This document shows, piece by piece, positions 54,222 to 62,790 of a stretch of DNA of 64,000 nucleotides (position 1 is the first letter of the stretch; each line of letters opens with the position of its first letter). Below the pieces are notes generated by a model. That model did no database searches. It saw only the letters and a program-made list of their open reading frames with translations, and was not told where the DNA came from. Source of the stretch: Streptomyces sp. B21-105 (GTDB lineage Bacteria; Actinomycetota; Actinomycetes; Streptomycetales; Streptomycetaceae); the NCBI RefSeq assembly GCF_036898465.1, contig NZ_JARUMJ010000001.1:8432001-8496000 (forward strand). Reading direction: 5' to 3'. Made by a program: the position numbers and the translations under genes.

Positions 54222-54443
54222 ATTCGGGACGGGGTCCGCTTCCGGCACGCTGCCGCCGACAGCGGGCCCTTCCGGCCGTCCCGCACGGACCAGCAGACCC
54301 AGGAGCCGCCGGGTATCCCGCTGGTGCCCGTCTTCTCTCCGCCCGTCGAAGATGGGGCAGCCGAGTGAAAAGTCGGCATCAAGTCAGCGTCAGGCGGCGA
54401 GACGGTCCCTGAGGCCCGGGACACAGATTTAGATTCTCCCAGG

Positions 54444-55409
54444 TCAGCGCACTCTTCCGCGGGGTTTCAGCGGCACCGGGGGCAGCTCCGGGGCGGGCAG
54501 TGGCGCGCCGTCGTAGCCCTTCACCTCGCCGAATCGGGTACCCGTCGTCCAGTCGGCGCGTGCCTGCTCGATCTCCTCCTGGGAGCGGCCGACGAAGTTC
54601 CACCACATGACCAGCTCCTCCTCGAAGGGTTCGCCGCCGAGGAGCATCAGCCCGGCGTCGGACTCCGCGCGCAGCGGCAGTTCGGTGCGGCCGCAGCCGA
54701 GGTAGAGCAGGGAACCGGGGAGCACCGGGACGCCGTCGACGTGGACCTCGCCGGACATCGACAGCACGCCGTACTCGAACTCGGGCCGGAGTGGCAGCCG
54801 TACGTCCGCGCCGTGGGCGAGTGTGAGGTCGGCGCCCACGAGAGGGGTGTACGCCGTACCGGGCGAGAGGGCCCCGTCGAGGTCGCCGAGGAGCACGGTG
54901 GCGTGGAGGCCGGGGGCCGTGACCACGGGCAGGTCGGCGTGGTGCTCGAAGCGGGGGTCGGTGTGCCGGTGCGCGTCCGGCAGCGCCACCCACAGTTGGG
55001 CGCCGTGCAGATACCGGGCGTGTGAGCGCGGGCTCTCCTCGGAGTGGCTGATGGCGCGCCCCGAGGTCATCAGTCCGAGTTCCCGGGGCCGAATCGTCTG
55101 GAGGCTGCCGGTGGAGTCGCGGTGCAGCACCTCGCCCTCGTGCAGCCAGCTGACGGTCTGCAGACCCATGTGCGGGTGCGGCGGGACCTGCATGCCGGGT
55201 TCGTCGGCGATGTCGTCGGGGCCGTAGTGGTCGACGAAGGCCCAGGCGCCGATCATGCGCCGGCCCAGGTTGGGCAGCAGCCGCCGTACCTCCGTCGATC
55301 CGCCGAGCTGCACATGCCGTGGGCTCAGCAGCTCGCGGACGGGCTCGGCGACGACGAAGCCACGGCCGCCGCACACGCTCGGCTGGGGCGAGCGGTCAAG
55401 GTTGCTCAT
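54444..55409 (-). CDS. Pirin-family protein
   Basis: 321-residue double cupin. The N-terminal metal site HPHMGLQTVSWLHEGEVLHRDS carries the conserved His-His-His-Glu set; then GLMTSGRAISHSEES and WVALPDAHRHTDP. Pirins can act as quercetin dioxygenases or regulators; in bacteria the role is mostly unknown. ATG at 55409 chosen because the family sequence begins there. Confidence 0.9.
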   Translation of the reverse strand: MSNLDRSPQPSVCGGRGFVVAEPVRELLSPRHVQLGGSTEVRRLLPNLGRRMIGAWAFVDHYGPDDIADEPGMQVPPHPHMGLQTVSWLHEGEVLHRDSTGSLQTIRPRELGLMTSGRAISHSEESPRSHARYLHGAQLWVALPDAHRHTDPRFEHHADLPVVTAPGLHATVLLGDLDGALSPGTAYTPLVGADLTLAHGADVRLPLRPEFEYGVLSMSGEVHVDGVPVLPGSLLYLGCGRTELPLRAESDAGLMLLGGEPFEEELVMWWNFVGRSQEEIEQARADWTTGTRFGEVKGYDGAPLPAPELPPVPLKPRGRVR

Positions 55410-55513
55410 GCGGCCCAACCTAGCGGTCGGGTGCGCGGACGCGCAGCGGGGAAAGGGACGGGCGCACTCCGCAGGGCCTCCCGGGCGGCTCCGTGCTCCG
55501 CACTCCGGGCTTC

Positions 55514-56008
55514 TCAGTCGGTGAGGGCGGCCGCTAGTTCGGTGGTGGCCCGCAGCATCTCGGCGTCGGGGGCCGGCTCCCGCAGTAGTTGACGCAGGAC
55601 GTCGCGCTGGGCGTGGACGGCGTGGCGGGCCTCGCGCTCCCACCCCACGTAGTCGTCGGGGTGGTGGTACAGCTTGGGATACGCGGCGGCGGTGGTCTCC
55701 CACTGCCGGGCGTCGGCGATGCTCTTGAGCAGGCGCAGTATCTCCACCCGGCAGGTGACCTGGGGGAGCCGGACGAGTTCCCAGAGGAAGGGCACCGTGG
55801 CCGCCGTCGCCTGGTCGACGACGAATCCGAACTGGCAGATACGCCGCCGAAGTTGGCCCAGTGCCGGGCCGGCGCTGTCGGCGTCGCCCCGGGCGAGTGT
55901 GGTGAGCAGGGAGGGGATGGCCGCGGCGGACCCGGTGGAGTCCTTGATGTCGGGCCACGGCACGTGTCCCAGGCCTGCGAGCGGGGTGGTTCTCTTCGTG
56001 GCAGTCAT
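55514..56008 (-). CDS. Conserved hypothetical protein, helical-repeat-like (164 aa)
   Basis: Mostly alpha-helical with LTTLARGDADSAGPALGQLR, VPFLWELVRLPQVTCRVEIL and a YHHPDDYVGWEREARHAV segment; the helix pattern resembles HEAT/ARM repeats. Conserved hypotheticals of this kind occur in Streptomyces. It lies just downstream of the RsbW-like gene on the same strand. No function assigned. Confidence 0.6.
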   Translation of the reverse strand: MTATKRTTPLAGLGHVPWPDIKDSTGSAAAIPSLLTTLARGDADSAGPALGQLRRRICQFGFVVDQATAATVPFLWELVRLPQVTCRVEILRLLKSIADARQWETTAAAYPKLYHHPDDYVGWEREARHAVHAQRDVLRQLLREPAPDAEMLRATTELAAALTD

Positions 56009-56036
56009 GTCAGAAGTCAGGATCGGGCGTCGGGGA

Positions 56037-56498
56037 TCAGGAAACGGGGCGGGTCGGCAGCATGGCCCATACGGTCTTGCCCACGGGGAAGCGGCGGGTC
56101 CATCCCCAGTGCTCCGAGAGAGCATCGATCATGCGCAGTCCGCGGCCGTGCTCGAGGAGGTCGTCCATGGACTGCGGGCAGACGGGCAGGCTGTCACTCG
56201 GATCGGTGACGGCGCACACCAGGTGCGAGCGGCGCAGGGTGAGTCTGAGCCGCACCGGGAACTGGTCCGTCCCGGCGTGGGGGAGTGCGTGCAGGACCGC
56301 ATTGGCGGCCAGTTCGGTGACGACGGTGATCGCGTCGTCGCCGCAATGGCCGAGGGACCAGCAGTCCAGCGTGCGGTGGGTGAAGTCGCGTGCCCGGGCG
56401 AATCCCTCCCCGCTGCCCGTGAGATGAAGGGCGGCGGTTCTGGGCACGTCGCGGACGGCGACGGACTCAGGACTCCGGAACTGCGCAGGTGATGGCAC
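56037..56498 (-). CDS. RsbW-like ATP-binding anti-sigma/serine kinase
   Basis: 153-residue stand-alone HATPase domain: VVTELAANAVLHALPHAG (N-box), AVTDPSD (G1) and HGRGLRMIDALSEHWG (G2). Streptomyces has dozens of these in regulatory circuits next to DUF397/XRE genes, as here. It may phosphorylate an anti-anti-sigma factor or bind a sigma factor. Confidence 0.87.
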   Translation of the reverse strand: MPSPAQFRSPESVAVRDVPRTAALHLTGSGEGFARARDFTHRTLDCWSLGHCGDDAITVVTELAANAVLHALPHAGTDQFPVRLRLTLRRSHLVCAVTDPSDSLPVCPQSMDDLLEHGRGLRMIDALSEHWGWTRRFPVGKTVWAMLPTRPVS

Positions 56499-56627
56499 GG
56501 TGCATCTCCCTGAGATGACGTCAGAACGGGGCGCCGGAAGAGCGGTTGACGACAGGGCTATTATCCACGCTGACGATGTCCTCGTGCAATTTCACGGGAA
56601 ATTGCGCACACAAGTGAGGAGAGTGCG

Positions 56628-56858
56628 ATGCCGTCAGTGCGTAACGGAGTGCGGGCGAGCTCGCTGGGCGTTCGCTGGATCAAGAGCAGCCACAGCAACG
56701 CCGAGGGCAACTGTGTCGAGGTCGCGGCCCTCGACGGGGGAGGTGTCGCGCTGCGCAACTCCCGTGATCCCGACGGGCCCGCGCTGGTGTACACGCCGGC
56801 GGAGGTGGCCGCGTTCCTGGCCGGCGCCAAGGGCGGGGAGTTCGACCACCTGGCGTGA
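56628..56858 (+). CDS. DUF397 protein
   Basis: 76 residues with the family core WIKSSHSNAEGNCVEVA and VALRNSRDPDGPALVYTPAE, then FLAGAKGGEFDHL. DUF397 proteins work in pairs with Scr1-type XRE regulators such as the one encoded 220 bp downstream, in developmental and morphological control. Confidence 0.92.
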   Translation: MPSVRNGVRASSLGVRWIKSSHSNAEGNCVEVAALDGGGVALRNSRDPDGPALVYTPAEVAAFLAGAKGGEFDHLA

Positions 56859-57078
56859 AGGCCGCGCGAAGACCGCGTGAAATTCTGCAGCGCGACGACT
56901 CGGGGCGCGGTGGACGAGGTGGAGCGGACGGAGGTGGAGCGGTCGAAGACGGCTCGGGGCGAGGCGGGCGGCGGGTCCGAAGGACTCGAAAGGGGCTCAA
57001 TTCCTCTGCCGCGTGCGGCTGGAGGGCTTCGGATGCGATACTTTCGGTCTGTCGTCTGCCGGTCCACGGGGAGTCAGG

Positions 57079-57993
57079 ATGTCTGTCGAGTCGCCTCGCG
57101 TCTCCCGCCTCGAACCGTATCTGAACCGGGCCGAGCCCGCCCCGACCTTGCTGAAAATGCTGGTCGGCGTGCAGCTTGCGGGCATCCGGGAAGACGCCGG
57201 GTTCTCCCAGGAGCAGGCCGCTCGTTCCCTCGGATTCAGCCCGGCGAAGTTGTCGCGCATCGAGGCCGGCAAGGGGCGCAGGCCGCCCGTCGAGGCCGAC
57301 GTCCGTGCGCTCCTGTCGTTGTACGAGACCGAGGACCACGAGGCGTCCGTGCTGCTGCAACTGCTGCGGCAGGCGGGAGAGCCGGGCTGGTGGCAGCGGT
57401 ACGACAAGCGGCTGATGCCCGAGTGGTTCGACCGGCTGGTGGGGCTGCAGGAAGCCGCCACGGCGATCCGCACCTTCGAGATCCAGTACGTGCCGGGTCT
57501 GTTCCAGACGCCCGCATACGCGCGCGCCGTCGTGCAGCGCGGACTGCCGTCGGCCACCTCGCGGGAGGTGGAGCGCCGGGTGGAGCTGCGGACCCGCCGC
57601 TCCGAACTGCTGCGGCGACCGGACGCCCCGCGGGTGTGGGCGATCCTCGACGAGTCGGTGCTGCTGCGGGTGCTGGGCAGCCGCGACGTGATGCGGGAGC
57701 AGCTCGCCCACCTGGTGGAGCTGGCCACGCTGCCCCAGGTCACCGTCCAGGTCGTGCCGTTGGACGTCACCCACGCCTCGGCGCCCGCCATACCGGTCAC
57801 CTACCTGCGCTTCGGCGGCGCCGATCTGCCGGATGTCGTCTATCTGGAGCAGATCAGGAGCGCCACCTTCCTCGAGGACAGGGACGAGACGGAGGAGTAC
57901 CGGGTCGCCCTGGACCGGCTGGCCGACGAGGCGCTGAACCCGCGTGACTCCGTCGCGCTGCTGGAGTCGACCGCGCGGCAGCGCTACGCCTGA
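57079..57993 (+). CDS. XRE-family regulator with DUF5753 domain (Scr1 type)
   Basis: 304 residues. N-terminal HTH (LAGIREDAGFSQEQAARSLG, SPAKLSRIEAGKGRRPP) and a DUF5753 C-terminal domain (VPGLFQTPAYARAVV, WAILDESVLLRVLGS, VQVVPLDVTHASAP, VYLEQIRSATFLED). The ATG at 57079 has GGGAG ahead; the upstream in-frame ATG 57013 has no ribosome site. Partner of the DUF397 protein. Confidence 0.9.
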   Translation: MSVESPRVSRLEPYLNRAEPAPTLLKMLVGVQLAGIREDAGFSQEQAARSLGFSPAKLSRIEAGKGRRPPVEADVRALLSLYETEDHEASVLLQLLRQAGEPGWWQRYDKRLMPEWFDRLVGLQEAATAIRTFEIQYVPGLFQTPAYARAVVQRGLPSATSREVERRVELRTRRSELLRRPDAPRVWAILDESVLLRVLGSRDVMREQLAHLVELATLPQVTVQVVPLDVTHASAPAIPVTYLRFGGADLPDVVYLEQIRSATFLEDRDETEEYRVALDRLADEALNPRDSVALLESTARQRYA

Positions 57994-58034
57994 CCTGCGG
58001 CGGCCTCCCCGACGGCCGCCGCGTTCCGGGCAGG

Positions 58035-58853
58035 TCAGCCCAGACGGCCGACGCCGCCGAACTCGATCCACTCCTGCGTGAGCTGGCGGGGCGTCACCTC
58101 GGTGTCCGGTCGCCAGGACGAGACCTCGACCAGCCCCGGGGGGAGGATCTCCAGGCCGTCGAACAGGGCGGCCACGTCCTGCTCCTGGCGCACCCGGCCC
58201 CAGTGGCCCTGGGTGGCCTTGTCCATGAAGTCGGTGACGAACTCCCGGACGCCGGCGTCCTCGCTGACCAGCTGGCACATCACCAGGAAGCTGCCGGGCG
58301 CGAGGTGTTCGCTGACCCGGCGCACCACCGCCCGCGGCCCGTCGCTCTCGCTGTCGGGGATGCAGTGGAAGACCGAGTTGAACAGCACGGCGACCGGCTG
58401 CGAGAAGTCGATCAGCCGCCGGGTCTCCTCGTGGCCGAAGATGGTCTCCGTGTCGCGCAGGTCGGCGTGGATGACGGTGGTCCGCTCGTCCTGCTCCAGC
58501 AGGGCCCGGCCGTGCCCGAGGACCATGGGGTCGTTGTCGACGTAGACGACGTGCGTGCTCGGGTCGACGCGCTGGGCCACCTGGTGCACGTTGTCCTGCG
58601 TGGGCAGACCGGAGCCGTGGTCGAGGAACTGCCGGATCCCGTGCTCCTGCGCCAGGGTCCGCACGACCCGCTGCAGGAAACGCCGGTTGTTCAGCGCGAG
58701 GGCACGGGTGCTCGGGACGACCTTGTCGAGCTCCTCGCAGGCGGCGCGGTCGGCCGCGTAGTTGTCCTTGCCGCCGAGATAGTGGTCGTACATGCGCGCG
58801 GCCGTCGGAACCGTGGCATCGATGTTCGTGGACAGCTGCTTGCCTGGCTGCAT
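58035..58853 (-). CDS. DUF574-family SAM-dependent methyltransferase
   Basis: 272 residues: AARMYDHYLGGKDNYAADR is the family's N-terminal signature, FLDHGSGLPTQDNVHQVA is the SAM site and VVYVDNDPMVLGHGRALL the acidic loop. Substrate unknown. ATG at 58853 follows GGGGGAAGAG; the longer frame to 58904 has no such site. These are frequent neighbours of XRE/DUF397 genes. Confidence 0.9.
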   Translation of the reverse strand: MQPGKQLSTNIDATVPTAARMYDHYLGGKDNYAADRAACEELDKVVPSTRALALNNRRFLQRVVRTLAQEHGIRQFLDHGSGLPTQDNVHQVAQRVDPSTHVVYVDNDPMVLGHGRALLEQDERTTVIHADLRDTETIFGHEETRRLIDFSQPVAVLFNSVFHCIPDSESDGPRAVVRRVSEHLAPGSFLVMCQLVSEDAGVREFVTDFMDKATQGHWGRVRQEQDVAALFDGLEILPPGLVEVSSWRPDTEVTPRQLTQEWIEFGGVGRLG

Positions 58854-59048
58854 CTCTTCCCCCAGGATCGCCGCCGTGCCACGGGCTGACGCGGCGGACA
58901 ACACATCCTAGGGAAACGCGGATTGGCGACACCACCCCCTTGATCGACGGTTCGCCTGAAGGTGTCCGTGCGCTCCCGTGCCCTCCCTTTTCGGCCCGAC
59001 CTGATTGGACTGCTGGTCCAATAGCTGGACGCATGGTCTAATCGATGC

Positions 59049-59837
59049 ATGGAACCCCAGGATCCACAGGCCCTGCGCGAACAGGAGCGCGAGGAACCCG
59101 AGGTGCGCGAGGAGAGCGAGGAGCGCGAGGAACGTGAACAGGAGCGCGAGGGGGAGCGGGACGCGATCCTGCGCGCCCTCGTCCCCGTGGTCGACGGCAT
59201 CGCGGCGACCTTCGGCCCGGTGTGCGAGGTGGTCCTGCACGACTACCGGCGGCCGGAGAAGTCCGTCGTCGCCGTCGCCGGAGCGGTGACCGGGCGGACC
59301 GTCGGCGGCGCCATGAGCGAGATCGGCATGCGGGTCCTCGCCCGCGGGGACGCCGCCTCGGACGAGCTGAACTACGTCACCCGCACCCGTCCCGGACAGT
59401 TGGTGAAGTCGTCCACGATGGTGCTGCGCGACTCCACGGGCGCGGTCTTCGGCGCCCTCTGCGTCAACGTGGACGTCACCGAGGTGGACCGCGCGCGCAC
59501 GCTGCTGGGCGCACTCGCGGGGACGACGACCGGGCCGTCCGACCCGCCGGCGACCACCTTCGGCGACGACATCGACTCCGTCGTGGACGCCCTCCTCGAC
59601 GCCCATCTGCTGCGCCAGGACCAGACCTGGGCCGGTCTCGACCGGCCGCGGCGACTGGCCCTCTTCCGCAGCCTCGACGAACGCGGCGTGTTCGCCGTGC
59701 GCCGCGCGATCGAGCAGATCGCCGCCCGCCTCGGCATCTCCCGCGCCTCCGCCTACACCTACCTCTCGCAGGCCAGAGCCACCCCGGCGACCGGGACGGA
59801 CGGAGCCGACGACACCTCTGAGGGAGCACACCCGTGA
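59049..59837 (+). CDS. YheO/DauR-type transcriptional regulator
   Basis: 262 residues. Residues 1-38 are a low-complexity Glu/Arg stretch; then a YheO-like PAS domain (about 40-155, VVDGIAATFGPVCEVVLHDY) and a C-terminal HTH (VRRAIEQIAARLGISRASAY). DauR-type regulators respond to D-amino acids. The gene overlaps the PLP enzyme gene (GTGA), suggesting that it regulates amino-acid deamination. Confidence 0.82.
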   Translation: MEPQDPQALREQEREEPEVREESEEREEREQEREGERDAILRALVPVVDGIAATFGPVCEVVLHDYRRPEKSVVAVAGAVTGRTVGGAMSEIGMRVLARGDAASDELNYVTRTRPGQLVKSSTMVLRDSTGAVFGALCVNVDVTEVDRARTLLGALAGTTTGPSDPPATTFGDDIDSVVDALLDAHLLRQDQTWAGLDRPRRLALFRSLDERGVFAVRRAIEQIAARLGISRASAYTYLSQARATPATGTDGADDTSEGAHP

Positions 59838-60811
59838 CGACCACGCCCTTGCCGATCACCCTCGACGACGTCCGCGACGCGGCAGCCCGGCTCAAAGGCG
59901 TCGCGCACCGCACGCCCGTGCTGCGCTCTACGACCCTCGACCGGATCGTCGGCGCCGAGGTCCTGCTGAAGTGCGAGAACTTCCAGCGCGTCGGCGCCTT
60001 CAAGTTCCGCGGCGCCTACAACGCGGCCTCCCGGCTGGCCCCCGAACAGCTGGCCCGGGGCATCGCCGCGTACTCCTCCGGCAACCACGCCCAGGCCGTC
60101 GCCCTGGCCGCCCGGGAACTGGGCACGACCGCGGTGATCGTCATGCCCGAGGACGCCCCCCGCTCCAAGCGGGCGGCGACGGCAGGGTACGGGGCCGAGA
60201 TCGTCACCTATGACCGTTACGCCGGCGACCGCGTCGCCATCGCCGAGGCGCTGGCCGCCGACCGCGGCCTGGCGCTGATCCCGCCCTACGAGCACCCGCA
60301 CGTCATGGCGGGCCAGGGCACCGCAGCCCTCGAACTCCTGCAGGACGCAGGTGAGTTGGACGCCCTGCTGGTGCCGGTCGGGGGCGGCGGGCTGATCGCG
60401 GGCAGCGCGACCGCGGTCAAGGGGCTGCGCCCAGGCATCCGGGTGGCCGGCGTCGAACCCGAGGCCGGCGACGACACCAAGCGCTCGCTGGAGGCGGGCC
60501 GCCGGGTCGAGATCCCGGTGCCGCGCACCATCGCCGACGGGCAGGCCCTGCACACGCCGGGCGAGCTGACCTTCTCGGTGAACCGGCGGCTCGTCGACGA
60601 GATCGCGCTCGTCTCGGACGGCGAGATCCGCGCCGCCATGCGGTTCGCCTTCGAACGGCTGAAGATCGTCGTGGAGCCCAGCGGCGCCACGCCGCTCGCC
60701 GCGCTCCTCGCCGGACGGCTCGGCGACCTCCCCCGGCGCGTCGGGCTGATCGTCTCCGGCGGCAACATCGACGCCGGCCGTTTCGCCGAACTGTGCGGTG
60801 AAGCCGTCTGA
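59834..60811 (+). CDS. PLP-dependent threonine/serine ammonia-lyase family enzyme
   Basis: 325 residues, fold type II. Lys57 in GAFKFRGAYNA binds PLP, followed by SSGNHAQAVALAA and the glycine loop VGGGGLIAG. It lacks a C-terminal ACT domain, so it is a catabolic type: threonine dehydratase, serine racemase or hydroxyaspartate dehydratase. The coupled DauR-type regulator points to a D-amino-acid or hydroxyaspartate substrate. Confidence 0.86.
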   Translation: MTTTPLPITLDDVRDAAARLKGVAHRTPVLRSTTLDRIVGAEVLLKCENFQRVGAFKFRGAYNAASRLAPEQLARGIAAYSSGNHAQAVALAARELGTTAVIVMPEDAPRSKRAATAGYGAEIVTYDRYAGDRVAIAEALAADRGLALIPPYEHPHVMAGQGTAALELLQDAGELDALLVPVGGGGLIAGSATAVKGLRPGIRVAGVEPEAGDDTKRSLEAGRRVEIPVPRTIADGQALHTPGELTFSVNRRLVDEIALVSDGEIRAAMRFAFERLKIVVEPSGATPLAALLAGRLGDLPRRVGLIVSGGNIDAGRFAELCGEAV

Positions 60812-60900
60812 GAGCGGCACGCCCCGTATGGCGACCCCCGGTGGCCAGGCGGACCATGGAGGTGTAGGGGCGCGGCTCCGACCGGTGGCCGTCCAGGTCC

Positions 60901-60920
60901 GCCGGGGGACCGCCCCCGGC
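60901..60920. terminator. Short GC hairpin before the cupin gene
   Basis: GCCGGGGG and CCCCCGGC with a 4-nt loop in the 143-bp gap between the ammonia-lyase and cupin genes. Confidence 0.35.
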
Positions 60921-60954
60921 CGTGGTCAAGCGCGGCCCGGAAGGGAGGAGCGTC

Positions 60955-61320
60955 ATGATGGAAGTGAAGACCCTCGACAAGCCGGACGAGCGCCGCGATT
61001 TCCCGCGCGGCCACATCGAGGCCGTCCACATGACCGGGCTCGACTTCGCCAAGGCGACCTTCGAACCCGGCTGGCGCTGGACCGAGTCGCTGGCGGGTCT
61101 GGTCGGCACGGACACCTGCATGATCCACCACAACGGCTATGTGGTCTCCGGACGCATGCACGTCACCATGGACGAGGGCGGCGAGAGCGAACTCGGCCCC
61201 GGCGACGTGTTCGTGATCCCGCCCGGCCACGACGCCTGGGTCGTGGGCGACGAACAGTGCGTCGTGTACGACTTCGCCGGTGCGATGGCCACGGAGTACG
61301 CGAAGGCCAAGGACGCCTGA
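60955..61320 (+). CDS. Small cupin-domain protein
   Basis: 121 residues with cupin motif 1 around MIHHNGYVVSGRMHVTMDEG and motif 2 around GDVFVIPPGHDAWVVG; His residues could bind metal. ATG at 60955 after GGGAGGAG. No substrate can be given; followed by a tandem repeat array. Confidence 0.8.
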   Translation: MMEVKTLDKPDERRDFPRGHIEAVHMTGLDFAKATFEPGWRWTESLAGLVGTDTCMIHHNGYVVSGRMHVTMDEGGESELGPGDVFVIPPGHDAWVVGDEQCVVYDFAGAMATEYAKAKDA

Positions 61321-61325
61321 AAGCT

Positions 61326-61380
61326 GAGGACTTGAGGACTTGAGGACCTGAGGACCTGAGGACTTGAGCGCTTGAGGACC
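61326..61380. repeat. Seven-copy 8-bp tandem repeat
   Basis: Units of GAGGACYT (GAGGACTT, GAGGACCT, one GAGCGCTT, last partial) in direct order between the cupin stop and the VWA gene end. The unit length is not a multiple of three, and no gene covers it. Confidence 0.9.
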
Positions 61381-61437
61381 GCCCGACCGGACAGAGCCCG
61401 GCCGGGGACGCCTGAGGACCCGTCCGCCGTACCCGTC

Positions 61438-62790
61438 CTACACGGGAAGCAGCCGGCCGATGAGCGCGCCGAGTTGATGGGCGTTGCGGCACTCGTGCAT
61501 CGCGATCAGCTCGGCGTACTCGGGTGCGGCCGAGTCGCCCGTGCCCCACAGGGACCGGGGTTCCGGATTCAGCCAGTGCAGATGGCGGGCCTGCCCGGCG
61601 ATCAGGCGCAGCGCGGCCAGGTTCGGGTCGGCCATGTTCGTCCGGGCGTCGCCGAGCACGAACACCGTGGTCCGGGGGCCGACCGCGGCGCCGTACCGCT
61701 CCGCGAACTCGCCCAGAGCCATGCCGTAGTCGCTGCTGCCGTGATAGCCCGTCAGCCGCGCCTCGTCCTGGATGCGGGCGCCGAGGCCCCCGGGGTCGGC
61801 CGCGCCGTGTTCGAGCAGACCGGTCACCTCGTCGATCCGGTTGACGAAGGCGAACACCCGCACCTTGGAGAACTGGTCGTGCAGCGCCTGCACCAGCAGC
61901 ATCGTGAAGTCGGAGAACCCGGACACCGAGCCCGACACGTCGCACAGCAGCACCAGTTCGGGGCGGACCGGGCGCCGGCGGCGCAGCACGGGCCGCATCG
62001 GCACCCCGCCCGTCGAGAGCGAGGCGCGCAGTGTGCGGCGCAGATCGATGGAGCCCCGGGCGGCCCGGCGGCGGCGCGCGGCCATCCGGGTGGCGAGCTT
62101 GCGCGCCAACGGCTGCACCGTCCGCCGCAGTTCGGCGAGCCGGTCCCTGCCCGCGTACAGGAAGTCGACCCGGTCCGCGGTCGGGGCCACCGCCCGGCGG
62201 GCGATCTCGTCCCGCCCGCGCCGCTCCGCCACCCGACGGCGCGCCTCCGCGGCGACCAGGCCGCGGAACGCCTCGATGCGCCGTCGGATCTCGTCCTCCA
62301 GCAGCCGGCCGGTGAAGCCGGAACCGTCCCGCGCCCGCATGTCGTCGCGCACGCGCGCCAACAGCGTCTGCGGGCGCAGCCGTTCGAGTGTCTGGTACGA
62401 CGACCAGCCGTCCGCGCCCGGCGAACTCCCGTACCCGCCCAGCCCGTCGACCGCCTCGATCGCCAGTCGGCCCAGCATCGCCTCGTCACCGTCGGCGAGT
62501 GCGGCGGCCAGCCGCTCGCGCAGGTCGTCCCGGTCGCCCGGCTCGCCCTCGGGCGCGCCCACGCCGCGAGGGAAGTACAGGTCGAAGACGGTGTCGAACA
62601 CCCGCCGTTGGTCGGCCGAGTGCAGCAGCGTCGCCGCCAGGCCTTCGCGCAGCAGGGCCCGGTCGGCGAATCCCAGCGCCGCGGTGGCCTCGGCGGCGTC
62701 CACGGTCTCGCCCGTGCCGACGCGGACGCCGTGGGCGCGCAGTGCGGCGACGAAGCCGGCCAGCCGGTCGGCGACCCCGGCGGCGCTCAC
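61438..62790 (-). CDS. VWA domain protein, CoxE-like
   Basis: 450 residues. C-terminal von Willebrand A domain with the MIDAS motif DVSGSVSGFSD and later threonine/aspartate parts (SSDYGMAL, LGDARTNMAD). The N-terminal helical part matches CoxE-like proteins. Overlaps the MoxR ATPase by 4 nt; the pair forms a MoxR-VWA chaperone module of the kind used in metal-enzyme maturation. GTG start. Confidence 0.87.
   Translation of the reverse strand: MSAAGVADRLAGFVAALRAHGVRVGTGETVDAAEATAALGFADRALLREGLAATLLHSADQRRVFDTVFDLYFPRGVGAPEGEPGDRDDLRERLAAALADGDEAMLGRLAIEAVDGLGGYGSSPGADGWSSYQTLERLRPQTLLARVRDDMRARDGSGFTGRLLEDEIRRRIEAFRGLVAAEARRRVAERRGRDEIARRAVAPTADRVDFLYAGRDRLAELRRTVQPLARKLATRMAARRRRAARGSIDLRRTLRASLSTGGVPMRPVLRRRRPVRPELVLLCDVSGSVSGFSDFTMLLVQALHDQFSKVRVFAFVNRIDEVTGLLEHGAADPGGLGARIQDEARLTGYHGSSDYGMALGEFAERYGAAVGPRTTVFVLGDARTNMADPNLAALRLIAGQARHLHWLNPEPRSLWGTGDSAAPEYAELIAMHECRNAHQLGALIGRLLPV

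Noticed and set aside
54222..54443. Possible attachment site or tRNA remnant after the second aldehyde dehydrogenase
   Set aside because: A short patch (GATTTAGATTCTCCCAGG) looked like a tRNA 3' end, but no acceptor stem or TpsiC loop can be formed and no integrase is nearby.
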